Assembly: GCA_022828125.1 (NCBI GenBank) | Contig: JAJEJD010000032.1 | Coordinates: forward strand, 124,001-188,000 | DNA: 64,000 nt | Direction: 5' to 3' | Source of the DNA: a bacterium | GTDB taxonomy: Bacteria > UBA8248 | Notes under the pieces: generated by a model | Seen by the model: the letters and a program-made list of their open reading frames with translations, nothing else | Told to the model about the DNA's origin: nothing | Database searches by the model: none | Part shown: piece after piece, positions 17,215-25,548 of the stretch | How the letters are laid out: the number at the start of each line of letters is the position of its first letter | Numbering within the stretch: position 1 is the first letter of the stretch | Program-made: the position numbers and the translations under genes

Positions 17215-17502
17215 GTGAAAACCGTAGAGGAAGTACGCGAAGAAATTATCAAAAAAGCAAGCGAGAACGAGGCATTCCGCGCTGAATTGGTGGCCAACCC
17301 CAAGACCACCATTGAAAAGGAATTGGGGGTCACCATTCCCGAGGGGTTCAAGATCGGCGTGCACGAAGACAATATCATGAGCATCAACCTGGTGTTGCCG
17401 CCGGCCGAGTTGAGCGAGGAGGACCTGAGCGTCGTCGTGGCCGGTGCACAGGCGTGGCAGGAATTCGCCAACGCCTGGAACAGCTTGAACCAGAACTCCT
17501 GA
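17215..17502 (+). CDS. NHLP-family RiPP precursor peptide (nitrile-hydratase-like leader)
   Basis: A 95-residue peptide. Residues 1-77 match the nitrile-hydratase alpha-like leader: a helical N-terminus (EEVREEIIKKASENEAFRAEL), then NPKTTIEKELGVTIPEGFKI, VHEDNIMSINLVLPP, and the ELSEEDLSVVVAGA cleavage region typical before C39-peptidase processing. The remaining core is short (AQAWQEFANAWNSLNQNS), rich in Asn, Gln and Trp, with no Cys and only two Ser. The start is GTG at 17215 with TGGAGA upstream and a good promoter at 17029. NHLP leaders serve proteusins and related RiPPs; no maturase, PCAT transporter or lanthionine synthetase is visible nearby. An alternative is a host protein that keeps the leader fold for another use. 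Confidence 0.85.
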   Translation: MKTVEEVREEIIKKASENEAFRAELVANPKTTIEKELGVTIPEGFKIGVHEDNIMSINLVLPPAELSEEDLSVVVAGAQAWQEFANAWNSLNQNS

Positions 17503-17633
17503 TACGATATATCCAAATAGAGCAACAGTCCATTCGGTCGGTTCGCCGAAAAGCCCCGGGAAGGGGATGGTTCGGGACGCCGCTTTGCGGGTTTGAACCG
17601 CGTTGCGGCCCGCTTCGCCGAAGGGAGGCCGGG

Positions 17634-17708
17634 ATGTCGCACTTGCTCATCGCCTCCTTGCCCCCAATGTATGCGTCCCGCCTGCAAACAGGGTTCGATG
17701 ATGTCTGA
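17634..17708 (+). CDS. Possible 24-residue leader/small peptide ORF coupled to the next gene
   Basis: An ATG at 17634 is preceded 5 bp earlier by AAGGGAGG, the strongest ribosome site in this interval. It reads 24 codons (begins MSHLLIASLPP) and stops at 17706-17708, overlapping the ATG-ATG start (17698/17701) of the next gene. That gene has almost no ribosome site of its own, so translation of this small ORF may deliver ribosomes to it. It could also be a second small RiPP-like peptide or chance. No family is recognised. Confidence 0.35.
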   Translation: MSHLLIASLPPMYASRLQTGFDDV

Positions 17709-18795
17709 GAATTTCGGGGACGCCTTTCCAAGGTTGCGCCGCTTCGTTCCATCGGCCTTACTCGACGGCCCGTGGTGGGACCGCCTGGTGGAACGCGTCG
17801 GTGAACTTCCGAGTTGGCTGACTCTGAATTACGCGGCCTTCGAGTTTCGGCTGGGAGACCCTGCGCCCGCCGCCGATTATTTCGTCTCGGTTGCGCCGCG
17901 GCGTCCGTCCATGGCGTATTACGTTCGTCTGGGCGAGGCCGCAAAACCCGGCTCCGCGGAGGCGGCCCTCGGCCGCGTCTATGCTCTCATGAACGGGGCG
18001 GGTCCTCCTTCCGAATCATCTCTCACCGGCTGGTTCCGGGCGTCGATGCTCGAATACGACATCGCGGAGGTCCCCCCGAACCTGCGCCCGGCCCCGGGCG
18101 TGTTCCTGGCGCTCAAGCCTCAATCCGAACTGGATGAAGCCGTCGCGGGTTCAAGAACGCCCTACCGCCTGGCCGCCACCATAGCGAACGCGGTCGGGTG
18201 GGAGGAGGACGAGGCGGAACGCCTCGCCGTGGAGCGGGCCTTCGCCGCCCTGCCCAGAAGCGGCGTGGTGGACCAGATCGGCGCCGCACCCGAGCGCGAA
18301 CAGCGTTCGGTGCGCCTCATCGTGGACGGGTTGAAATTGCGGAACGTTCCGGCGTTCCTGAAACGGCTGAAATGGAACGGCCCCGCCCAGAAAGTGATGG
18401 ACACGCTGGAGGAGATGCGCGATATGACGCCCGTCTTCCGGCTGGCGCTGGACGTCTCCGCGCGCGGCGTGGGGCCGCGCCTGGGCCTCGAGATGTACAG
18501 GCCGAAAAAAACCTCGGACCTCGACTACTGGCTGAACTCGGGGCGCAACGCCTGGCGTCCCGTCATGAACTACCTCGAAGAGATGAAATGGTGTCTGCCG
18601 CAGAAGGGGGACGGCCTGCGCGCCTTCCCGGGGATCGAGAGACTCCTGGAAGATAAAGGCATGTCCATCCTGTATAAGGGAATCAACCACTTCAAGCTTT
18701 CGATCGAGGGCGACGCCGTCGAGGCCAAGGCCTACGCCGCCCTCGCCTACTTCCGGCTCTACGCCGACCCGGAGGGTGAATCCGAACTGGGGTGA
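17698..18795 (+). CDS. Uncharacterised protein beside an NHLP precursor
   Basis: A 365-residue soluble protein with no signal peptide or membrane segment, and no family I can name. Features visible: an N-terminal PRLRRFVPSALLDGPWW segment, a middle VGPRLGLEMYRPKK strand that looks like the edge of a repeated beta unit, LDYWLNSGRNAWRP, and a C-terminal block KGINHFKLSIEGDAVEAKAY. Its position 195 bp after the RiPP precursor, same strand, suggests a modifying or carrier role (inference only). Start is ATG 17698 or 17701; both overlap the stop of a small upstream ORF. No Cys clusters for Fe-S were seen. Confidence 0.75.
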   Translation: MMSENFGDAFPRLRRFVPSALLDGPWWDRLVERVGELPSWLTLNYAAFEFRLGDPAPAADYFVSVAPRRPSMAYYVRLGEAAKPGSAEAALGRVYALMNGAGPPSESSLTGWFRASMLEYDIAEVPPNLRPAPGVFLALKPQSELDEAVAGSRTPYRLAATIANAVGWEEDEAERLAVERAFAALPRSGVVDQIGAAPEREQRSVRLIVDGLKLRNVPAFLKRLKWNGPAQKVMDTLEEMRDMTPVFRLALDVSARGVGPRLGLEMYRPKKTSDLDYWLNSGRNAWRPVMNYLEEMKWCLPQKGDGLRAFPGIERLLEDKGMSILYKGINHFKLSIEGDAVEAKAYAALAYFRLYADPEGESELG

Positions 18796-18847
18796 ATTTT
18801 GGTGGGCAGCGACGGGCCGCGCGTCATCTCCTGAAACGCTGTGTCCC

Positions 18848-19168
18848 CTACGAAATCGCGCTATCCCCCGCCGTGAGGACGACGTGCTCGGCCCGGACGC
18901 GCTCTCGGAAGCGCGCGGGGGTGGAACCCCAGACGAAAACGTCCACGCGAAAAGGCAGGTTGCTCTCCTCGAAGGCTTCTTTCAGATCGGAAACCCGGCG
19001 GCTTTGAGCGGGATCTGCGAACACGACCATATCCAGATCGGATTTGGGACGCGCCTCTCCCTTGGCGCGGGAGCCGTACAGCCAGGCGGCGGTGTTCGGC
19101 AGATGCTTATCGAGCAAATCCAGAATGAGTGCGCGCTGCGCCTCGGTGATGTCGACCCGTCCGCTCAT
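18848..19168 (-). CDS. MNT-type nucleotidyltransferase (antitoxin-like)
   Basis: A 106-residue minimal nucleotidyltransferase: G32-S33 in YGSRAKGEARPKSDLDM, with the D44-x-D46 metal pair. MNT proteins pair with HEPN proteins; in some such modules the MNT AMPylates and neutralises the HEPN toxin. The ATG at 19168 overlaps the stop of the upstream HEPN-like gene as ATGA, so the two are translationally coupled. Convergent with the unknown gene ending at 18795. Confidence 0.9.
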   Translation of the reverse strand: MSGRVDITEAQRALILDLLDKHLPNTAAWLYGSRAKGEARPKSDLDMVVFADPAQSRRVSDLKEAFEESNLPFRVDVFVWGSTPARFRERVRAEHVVLTAGDSAIS

Positions 19169-19581
19169 TTCCAACTCCGCCCGCTCATGGTTCGGTAGAG
19201 GGCCGCTGCGTCCTCCATGAAGTCGCCCACTACCTCCAGGGCGGCTCGCGCCTTCTCGCCGCTATAGGCGTGGGCGGTATCGACGCGCCCCTCCGCATAG
19301 CCCAGCCATCGCTCCACAGGGGCGGGTATCAAGTCGTTCTCGAAGGCGAGTCTGAAGATGGGCTTGGGGCTGTTCGGAGAATCCGCGACGCCCAGTTCTT
19401 CGACCAAATATCGCTTGAGCACCTTCCAGAGGCAGTCGTAGCAAGTCTCGAAACGCTGGATGACCGACTCGGCGACGGCTTCCTGGAGCAGTTGGGGTAG
19501 CGCCGCATCAAGGTTCTGGTAATTCTCGTATTGCTCCTCAAGACGTCCGAGGGACATTTGAAAATTATCGTACTCAACCAT
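19165..19581 (-). CDS. HI0074/HEPN-like nucleotidyltransferase substrate-binding protein
   Basis: A 138-residue all-helical protein with the HI0074-family pattern: LGRLEEQYENYQN, VIQRFETCYDCLWKVLKRYL, and a C-terminal helix DTAHAYSGEKARAAL. In the family it forms a complex with the MNT subunit encoded next. A clear RNase HEPN Rx4-6H motif is not evident, so it may be a non-toxic substrate-binding subunit. I chose the ATG at 19581, six bases from GAGG; an ATG directly before it is the alternative. Confidence 0.85.
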   Translation of the reverse strand: MVEYDNFQMSLGRLEEQYENYQNLDAALPQLLQEAVAESVIQRFETCYDCLWKVLKRYLVEELGVADSPNSPKPIFRLAFENDLIPAPVERWLGYAEGRVDTAHAYSGEKARAALEVVGDFMEDAAALYRTMSGRSWK

Positions 19582-19841
19582 CATGCGCCTCACACCGCCA
19601 AAAAAATCTTCATCCGCATCAAGTCTCCGCCATCATCCCAAACGGCATGGATTTGTCAACGAACCTCGCCGCGCATTTGCGGTGCGTGTCGAACGGTCGG
19701 GGCCGGGCAGGTTTCAGGGCGCGTTTCCCGGAGGTGTATGAGGAGCCGCCGAAATTCAGCCGGATTGACACCTCGGGGGGGCCTTTCTAATATGGGGCCG
19801 TTTCCGGGAAGAGGCGTCCGGACAATCGACGAGGAGTGGAT

Positions 19842-20312
19842 ATGCGAATCGGGAAACGGGTGTGCGCGCCGGCTTGCGCGGTGCTGATGGCGGTGATTCT
19901 TCTCCCCTCTTTTTCCGCGGGCCAGGACGAGCAGACGCTGCGCGGCGTGCAGAGGGTGCGCGTGCAAACGATGAAGAGCATCAGCCGCGCGATGCGCCGG
20001 GTCAAGGTCTATACGAAAAAGGCGAACTACAAGCGCGTCGCCAGCGCGGCGGAGGAAATCGCGCTGCTCTCGGCGGCGATTCCGTATCTGAGCCCCAAGG
20101 GCAGCGCCTTCGGCAAGACGCGGATCAAGGAGGAAGTCTGGAGCCGGTTCGACGATTACACGAAAATCGCCAGGGATTCGGCCCAGATCGCGAGAGACCT
20201 CGCCAAGGCGGCTCGGGCGAAGGATAAAAGCGCCGTTCTCAAGACGTTCAGCGCCTTGTCGGACAGCTGTACGCAGTGCCACAAGCCCTACCGGAAGAAG
20301 AAAAGAAAGTAG
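19842..20312 (+). CDS. Exported cytochrome c (c'/c556-like, C-terminal CXXCH)
   Basis: A 156-residue protein with a signal peptide (residues 1-27, cleavage near SAGQDE) and one heme-binding motif, CTQCH, about 14 residues from the C-terminus, followed by a basic tail. The rest is predicted helical, with MRRVKVYTKKANY and a pair of alternating Ala/Lys helices, matching the four-helix cytochrome c' family (heme site at the C-terminus). ATG at 19842 follows GAGGAG. It would carry electrons or bind small gases in the periplasm; the partner is not evident. Confidence 0.85.
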   Translation: MRIGKRVCAPACAVLMAVILLPSFSAGQDEQTLRGVQRVRVQTMKSISRAMRRVKVYTKKANYKRVASAAEEIALLSAAIPYLSPKGSAFGKTRIKEEVWSRFDDYTKIARDSAQIARDLAKAARAKDKSAVLKTFSALSDSCTQCHKPYRKKKRK

Positions 20313-20349
20313 GTTCTCCTCTGTTCCATCAACAGATTCGAGGACGCGC

Positions 20350-21225
20350 TTGACGACCCGGCCCACCATTCCCGGGCCCGACCCGGATACGAAACCGCCG
20401 AGTTTCAAGGTTCCCGAAGGGGCGGCGGATTGCCATTTCCACGTCTTCGGGCCCGAGGCGGAATATCCCTATGCGGAGCCCAGGCGCTACACGCCCCCTC
20501 AGGTGCTGGAGAGCGACTACCGGGAGATGGCCGGCGTTCTCGGCCTTGAGCGGGGCGTCGTGGTGCAGGCGAGCCCCTATGGCGCGGACAACGCGAGAGT
20601 GCTCGAGGCGGTCCGCGTCCTGGGGCCGGGCTATGCGGGCGTGGGCGTGGTGGATGCGGACGCCTCAGAAGAAAGGCTCGATGAGTTGAACCGGCGCGGC
20701 GTCCGGGGGGCGCGCATCAACTCGGCTTCGGGGGGCAGGAGCGGCATCGAGCGGATGAGTGAGCTTGCCGCCAAAATAAAAGGTTTCGGCTGGCACATGC
20801 AGTTTCACATACACGCCGAACAGTTGGCCGAACTGGAGCCTGAGATAAGGAAATTGCCGGTCGACGTGGTGTTCGACCACATGGGTCTTGTTCCCGCGGA
20901 TATGCCTCTGGCGCACCCTGATTTCAGGCTGCTGCTGCGTTTGCTCGAAAGGGGAAACGCATGGGTGAAACTGAGCGGCGCCGAGCGGATTTCCAGGAGC
21001 GGCCCTCCCTACCGCGACGCCGTCCCCGTCGCGCGCGCTTTGATCGACGCCGCGCCCGAGCGGGTGGTGTGGGGCACGGACTGGCCCCACACGAACGTGA
21101 AGCCCGCAATTCCCAACGACGGCGACTTGATGGACCTTCTCGCGGAATTCGCGCCCGATGAGAGGGTGCGCCGGAAGATACTGGTGGAGAACCCTTGCGC
21201 GCTCTACGGGTTCGGTGAGCCGTAA
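20350..21225 (+). CDS. Amidohydrolase 2 family protein (2-pyrone-4,6-dicarboxylate hydrolase-like)
   Basis: A 291-residue metal-dependent hydrolase with a TIM-barrel order of motifs: DCHFHVFGP (metal HxH), QFHIHAEQL, FDHMGLVP and WGTDWPHTN (catalytic Asp), as in the LigI/PDC-hydrolase clan. Members open lactones of aromatic degradation, or hydrolyse related small rings; the substrate here is not known. The start is a TTG at 20350 after GAGGA. It follows the cytochrome gene by 37 bp and may share its transcript. Confidence 0.85.
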   Translation: MTTRPTIPGPDPDTKPPSFKVPEGAADCHFHVFGPEAEYPYAEPRRYTPPQVLESDYREMAGVLGLERGVVVQASPYGADNARVLEAVRVLGPGYAGVGVVDADASEERLDELNRRGVRGARINSASGGRSGIERMSELAAKIKGFGWHMQFHIHAEQLAELEPEIRKLPVDVVFDHMGLVPADMPLAHPDFRLLLRLLERGNAWVKLSGAERISRSGPPYRDAVPVARALIDAAPERVVWGTDWPHTNVKPAIPNDGDLMDLLAEFAPDERVRRKILVENPCALYGFGEP

Positions 21226-21276
21226 TACTGAGGGTTACCGGCACTGCTAAAAATGGAAAGAACCACTCCCCCTTGA

Positions 21277-21489
21277 GGGCCGTTGAAAAAGCCCCTCTCC
21301 TCAGGGAATAAAGGCAACCCCCCCTACCCCCCCTTGTCAGGGGGGTAAAAAAAGAAAAACCCCCTCAGCCCGGCGGGGGCGCATCGCCTTTTCATACCCC
21401 CCTGACAAGGGGGGGTAGGGGGGGTTGGTTTTCCCGTCGAAAGGGGCGTTCCCTCTACGCCCTGAAATCAGGACTCTATCAATAGCCCC
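21277..21489. repeat. Inverted-repeat dispersed element A
   Basis: Two 32-bp arms, 21316-21347 and 21395-21426, are near-perfect inverted copies built from C7/G7 runs around TTGTCAGG/CCTGACAA. The outer ends read GGGCCGTTGAAAAAG and a degraded inverted counterpart (CTATCAATAGCCCC). The same element recurs at 58.1-58.5 and 60.1-60.3 kb. Sitting between convergent genes (amidohydrolase, gatB), it could also terminate transcription. Confidence 0.75.
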
Positions 21490-21510
21490 GAGGCGGATAG
21501 CCTTCGCGGG

Positions 21511-22962
21511 TCAGCTCCCCAGTTTTTCCCGGAGTATCTCCTGCAGGGCCTTGGGATTGGCCTTGCCTCCGGTGGCCTTCATCGCCTGGCCGACGAAGAA
21601 ACCCATGAGCTTCGTTCTTCCGCCCCGGTAGGCTTCGACCTCTTCGGGGTTCGACGCGATCACGTCTTCCGCGACGCTCTCGATGGCGCTCGTATCCGTG
21701 ATCTGCCGAAGGCCCTTCTCTTCCACGATCACCTCGGGGTCTCCTCCGCTCTCCGCCATTTCGTCGAACACGGATTTCGCGATCTTCCCGCTGATGGTGC
21801 CGTCGTCGATGAGCGAGAGCATCCGGGCCAGCCGCTCAGGCGTTACGGGGCATTCCTCGATGGCAATCTTCCGTTCGTTCAACAGGCGCAACACGTCGCC
21901 CATCACCCAGTTGCTCGCCGCCTTGGCCCGTTCTTTTCCGGCGGCTTCTACGACCTGGTCGAAATAGGCGGCCAGTTCCTTCTCCGCCGTCAGCACTTCC
22001 GCGTCGTAGCGGGGGAGGCCGAACTCCTCCTGAAAGCGCCTGCTTTTGGCGTCGGGCAGCTCCGGCAGTTGCGCGCGGACTTCATCGAGCCATTCCGCGT
22101 TTACGGTGAGCGGCACCAGATCGGGGTCCGGGAAATAACGGTAATCATGCGCGTATTCCTTCGACCGCATCCCCCGCGTCACGCCGCCGGATTCATCCCA
22201 AAGCCGGGTCTCCTGCTCGATGACGCCGCCGGCATCCAGGATTTCGCGCTGGCGCTTTTCTTCGTATTCGAGCGCGCGCCGGAGGTGCCTGAAAGAGTTC
22301 ATGTTCTTGATTTCCACCTTCTCGCCGAATTTCTCCGAGCCTTGCGGCCTGAGGGAGATGTTGGCGTCGCAACGCAGGCTGCCTTCCTGCATGTTGCCGT
22401 CGGATACGCCCAGGTAGCGCACCAGGGTCCTGAGTTTCCGCATGTAGGATTCGGCGTCTTCGGGGTTTCTCAGCTCGGGCTCCGAGACGATTTCGAGCAG
22501 CGGCACGCCGGCGCGGTTGAGATCGGAATAAGAATGATTCGGGTCTCCCAGTTCGTCTCCATGGATCAGCTTGCCGGCGTCTTCTTCCATGTGGATTCTC
22601 GTGAGGTTGATGCTCACGTCCCGCCCGTCCCTAGTGACGAAATGAACGCTTCCCCCCACGCAGATGGGCTCTTCGTATTGAGAGATTTGATATCCCTTGG
22701 GGAGGTCCGGGTAGAAATAATGCTTTCGGGCGAACCGGCAGACCGGCGCAATCTCCGCCCCGACGGCCAGCCCGAGCCTCAGGGTGTATTCGATGACCTG
22801 CCGGTTCAAAACCGGCAGCACGCCGGGCAGCCCGAGGTCCACCGTGCAGGTGTGTTCGTTGGGGCCTCCACCGAAAGCGGCGCTCGAGGCGCAGAATATC
22901 TTGCTTTCCGTATTCAGCTGGGCATGTACTTCAAGGCCGATAACCGTTTCGTACGCCATCAT
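21511..22962 (-). CDS. gatB: Aspartyl/glutamyl-tRNA amidotransferase subunit B
   Basis: A 483-residue full-length GatB. N-terminal kinase-like domain: YETVIGLEVHAQLNT, GLPGVLPVLN, and DLPKGYQISQYEEP. C-terminal YqeY-like tail domain ending in GFFVGQAMKATGGKANP and the conserved LxEKL-type end (REKLGS). With GatA and GatC it converts Glu-tRNA(Gln) or Asp-tRNA(Asn) to the amide. GAGGGGG precedes the ATG pair at 22962/22959. It lies 21 bp after gatA in one operon. Confidence 0.97.
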   Translation of the reverse strand: MMAYETVIGLEVHAQLNTESKIFCASSAAFGGGPNEHTCTVDLGLPGVLPVLNRQVIEYTLRLGLAVGAEIAPVCRFARKHYFYPDLPKGYQISQYEEPICVGGSVHFVTRDGRDVSINLTRIHMEEDAGKLIHGDELGDPNHSYSDLNRAGVPLLEIVSEPELRNPEDAESYMRKLRTLVRYLGVSDGNMQEGSLRCDANISLRPQGSEKFGEKVEIKNMNSFRHLRRALEYEEKRQREILDAGGVIEQETRLWDESGGVTRGMRSKEYAHDYRYFPDPDLVPLTVNAEWLDEVRAQLPELPDAKSRRFQEEFGLPRYDAEVLTAEKELAAYFDQVVEAAGKERAKAASNWVMGDVLRLLNERKIAIEECPVTPERLARMLSLIDDGTISGKIAKSVFDEMAESGGDPEVIVEEKGLRQITDTSAIESVAEDVIASNPEEVEAYRGGRTKLMGFFVGQAMKATGGKANPKALQEILREKLGS

Positions 22963-22983
22963 CCCCCTCAGTCAAAATGCGGA

Positions 22984-24456
22984 TCACAGCGGCGGGAGCG
23001 CTTCGTGGTGCGCCGTCGCGCTTTCGAATGCCGCCGCCGCTTGAAGAATCGTTTTTTCGGCAAATGGTTTCCCCACCAGCTGAAGCCCTATCGGCAGACC
23101 TCTTGAAGTGAATCCGCAGGGCTGGCTGATGCCGGGAAGGCCGGCCAGGTTACAAGGTATGGTCAGAATATCGGAGAGATACATGCTGATGGGGTCGTCG
23201 AGGCGCTCGCCAATCTCGAAAGCGGGGGTCGGCGCCGTGGCCGAGAGCACCACGTCGACGCTGTCGAACGCGGTCTTGAAATCCTGAGAAATCAGCGTGC
23301 GGACCCTTTGCGCTTTCGTATAAAAGGCGTCGTAATATCCGGAAGACAGCGCATAGGTGCCCAGCATGATGCGGCGTTTCACCTCGTCGCCGAAGCCGTT
23401 TTCCCGGCTGGCCGCGTACATGCCGAACAGGGAACCGAACGTGGAATCCCCCTCCTTGCGCACGCCGTAGCGGACCCCGTCGTATCGCGCCAGGTTGCTG
23501 CTCGCCTCCGCGGGGGCGAGGATGTAATAGACGGGCAGGGCGTATTCGGTATGCGGGAGAGAAATTTCGAGAATTTCCGCTCCCTGCTCTTTGAAGACGG
23601 CTATCGCCTTTTGAACCGCCGCATCGACCTCGGGGTCCATCCCCTCGATGAAGTACTCTTCGGGAATCCCGATCCTGAGACCCCGGACCCCGGCTTCGAG
23701 GTTTTGCGTGTAATCGGGGACCGGCTCATCGGCCGAAGTGGAATCACGAGGGTCGTGACCGCTGACGGCGCCCAGCAAGACGGCAGCGTCCCGGACATTT
23801 TTCGCAAACGGGCCGATCTGGTCGAGAGAACTGGCGAAGGCGATGAGTCCATAGCGCGAGATGCGTCCGTAAGTGGGCTTCATGCCCACGACGCCGCAGC
23901 AGGCGGCCGGCTGGCGTATGGAGCCCCCGGTATCCGAACCCAGGGAGACGACGCAGGAGCGCGCCGCGACGGCGGCGGCGGACCCGCCGCTGCTGCCTCC
24001 CGGGATGGTTTTCAGATTCCACGGGTTATGGGTCGGCCCGAACGCGCTTTGCTCGCACGACGAGCCCATGGCGAATTCGTCCATGTTCAGTTTGCCGAGG
24101 ATGACCGCGCCCGCGTCCTTGAGCCGGGCCACGGCGGTGGCGTCGTACGGGGCTTCGAAATTCTCCAGGAACCGCGAAGCGCAAGTAGTCCTGGTGCCCT
24201 TCATGCACAGAAGGTCCTTGACGGCCACGGGGACTCCAAGGAGGGGAGAGTCGTCGTCTCCGGCGCCGATTTTTTGATCGGCATCGCGGGCGGCGCCGAT
24301 GGCCTCGTCCTCGAGAACGCTCAAATAGGCATGCACCCTCGCTTCGGTCTCGCCGATGCGTTCGAGATAGGCCCTGGTCAGCTCCTCGGCGCTGAATTCC
24401 CTCGCTCTCAGGCTCTCCATGATTTCCGCGATGCCGAGTTGAAGCAGTTCGTTCAT
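22984..24456 (-). CDS. gatA: Aspartyl/glutamyl-tRNA amidotransferase subunit A
   Basis: A 490-residue amidase-signature enzyme: catalytic Lys in PVAVKDLLC, the Gly/Ser-rich loop [14 protein letters not shown], and the cis-Ser/Ser pair in [13 protein letters not shown]. It hydrolyses glutamine to feed ammonia to GatB. The ATG at 24456 follows GAGGAG by seven bases; a GTG two codons upstream is less likely. No gatC lies immediately upstream, where it usually sits; the next gene upstream is a methyltransferase. Confidence 0.97.
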   Translation of the reverse strand: MNELLQLGIAEIMESLRAREFSAEELTRAYLERIGETEARVHAYLSVLEDEAIGAARDADQKIGAGDDDSPLLGVPVAVKDLLCMKGTRTTCASRFLENFEAPYDATAVARLKDAGAVILGKLNMDEFAMGSSCEQSAFGPTHNPWNLKTIPGGSSGGSAAAVAARSCVVSLGSDTGGSIRQPAACCGVVGMKPTYGRISRYGLIAFASSLDQIGPFAKNVRDAAVLLGAVSGHDPRDSTSADEPVPDYTQNLEAGVRGLRIGIPEEYFIEGMDPEVDAAVQKAIAVFKEQGAEILEISLPHTEYALPVYYILAPAEASSNLARYDGVRYGVRKEGDSTFGSLFGMYAASRENGFGDEVKRRIMLGTYALSSGYYDAFYTKAQRVRTLISQDFKTAFDSVDVVLSATAPTPAFEIGERLDDPISMYLSDILTIPCNLAGLPGISQPCGFTSRGLPIGLQLVGKPFAEKTILQAAAAFESATAHHEALPPL

Positions 24457-24635
24457 TCGCACTCCTCGTCCGTGTGTCCGTTAATTCGTCCTGAATCGAG
24501 AGAAAACACCACGGGCGGCCCGCTCGTCAAACCCGCCCCGCCGGAATTTTCCGCGGGCGCGGTATATGAGCCGGTTCCGCCCGGTAGCAGCCGGCCATTT
24601 ACCCGGCTCCTGCGGGCGCGGGCGTTCGGTTTCCC

Positions 24636-25388
24636 TCATGGGCTGCTCAGCAAAAAAGTGGCGTAGCCGAGAAGCTGCTTTCCGCCGCCGTCGTGGTAGA
24701 CCTCGAGGTCTTGCTGCCAGTTGTCCAGCACCTGCCGGGCTTCGCGTGAATCCGCATATTCAAGCCGGTTCTCGATAATGGAGCGCGCCTGGGGGGCGAG
24801 AAAGGATTCCCAGGCGGCTTCCGATTCGTGCTCCACGAATTCGACGCCGTATCCCTGTTCCGTAAGGTGGCCCCGGAATTCCTCCACGTCAATCGGTTCG
24901 CAGGGAAGGTAGGCGTCGAGCCATCTCACCAGCCGTTCGGAATCGACGTCTTCCTCTTCGGGTTTCCAGACCAGGCCGGAGAAGGCGACCCATCCCCCGG
25001 GCTTCACTATCCGGGTCAGGCTCCCCAGCTTGCCTGCGCTGCCCGAGGGGTAAGGGGGCCCGCACAAAAGCGCGAGATCGAAGTAGCCGTCGTCGAAGGG
25101 AAAGTCATCGCCCGAATGCGTCAGCAAATCGATGAGATGGGACAGATCTTCGAACAGAATCCGCCGCCTTCCATCTTCCACGAACTCGGGGCGATCATCG
25201 AGGCCGATCCCCGAACATCCGAACATTCGCGCGAGCGAAATGACGCTTCCTCCCTTGCCGCACGATGCGTCGAACACCAGAAGATCCGCCGACAAGCCGA
25301 CGTGCTCGCCAATCTTCTTGAGCGTGTCTACCGATATGGGAGCGAGGAAGTGATTGTGCTTGAAACGCTCGAACAGGTCGGGTTGCAT
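24636..25388 (-). CDS. Class I SAM-dependent methyltransferase
   Basis: A 250-residue protein with a Rossmann-type methyltransferase core: motif I VFDASCGKGGSVISLA (about 38-53), an acidic motif II in IGLDDRPEF, and a post-core strand DLALLCGPPYPS. GG/WVAFSGLVW follows at motif VI. The C-terminal third is a helical substrate cap. The substrate is unknown. It lies between a small membrane protein gene and gatA on the same strand, 180 bp before gatA. Confidence 0.8.
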   Translation of the reverse strand: MQPDLFERFKHNHFLAPISVDTLKKIGEHVGLSADLLVFDASCGKGGSVISLARMFGCSGIGLDDRPEFVEDGRRRILFEDLSHLIDLLTHSGDDFPFDDGYFDLALLCGPPYPSGSAGKLGSLTRIVKPGGWVAFSGLVWKPEEEDVDSERLVRWLDAYLPCEPIDVEEFRGHLTEQGYGVEFVEHESEAAWESFLAPQARSIIENRLEYADSREARQVLDNWQQDLEVYHDGGGKQLLGYATFLLSSP

Positions 25389-25409
25389 GAAACGGGCTGT
25401 GAACCGGTC

Positions 25410-25517
25410 TTAAAAAATCGAGAGGCCGATTAAGTCGAGCATCAGGATAATCGTGCTCAAGCCCAGGATTCCACCGATGACGAGGGCCAACAATCCGAAA
25501 AGTTTTCCGTACACCAT
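25410..25517 (-). CDS. 35-residue single-span membrane protein
   Basis: An ATG at 25517 is preceded by GGGAG nine bases upstream and reads 35 codons to a TAA at 25410-25412. The peptide begins MVYGKLFGLLALVIGG and is hydrophobic throughout, with one Asp near the end (LMLDLIGLSIF), so it is probably a one- or two-turn transmembrane peptide. It lies 31 bp after the diadenylate cyclase gene and 21 bp before the methyltransferase, all on the same strand. No family recognised; it may be a small regulator of a neighbour. Confidence 0.6.
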   Translation of the reverse strand: MVYGKLFGLLALVIGGILGLSTIILMLDLIGLSIF

Positions 25518-25548
25518 GACTGCTTTCTCCCAACCATTAGAACAACGG

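Noticed and set aside
17516-17640. A GGTTCGCC/GGTTTGAACC-rich stretch after the NHLP gene as a possible tRNA.
   Set aside because: No acceptor stem, no anticodon arm of the right size and no CCA end could be formed on either strand.
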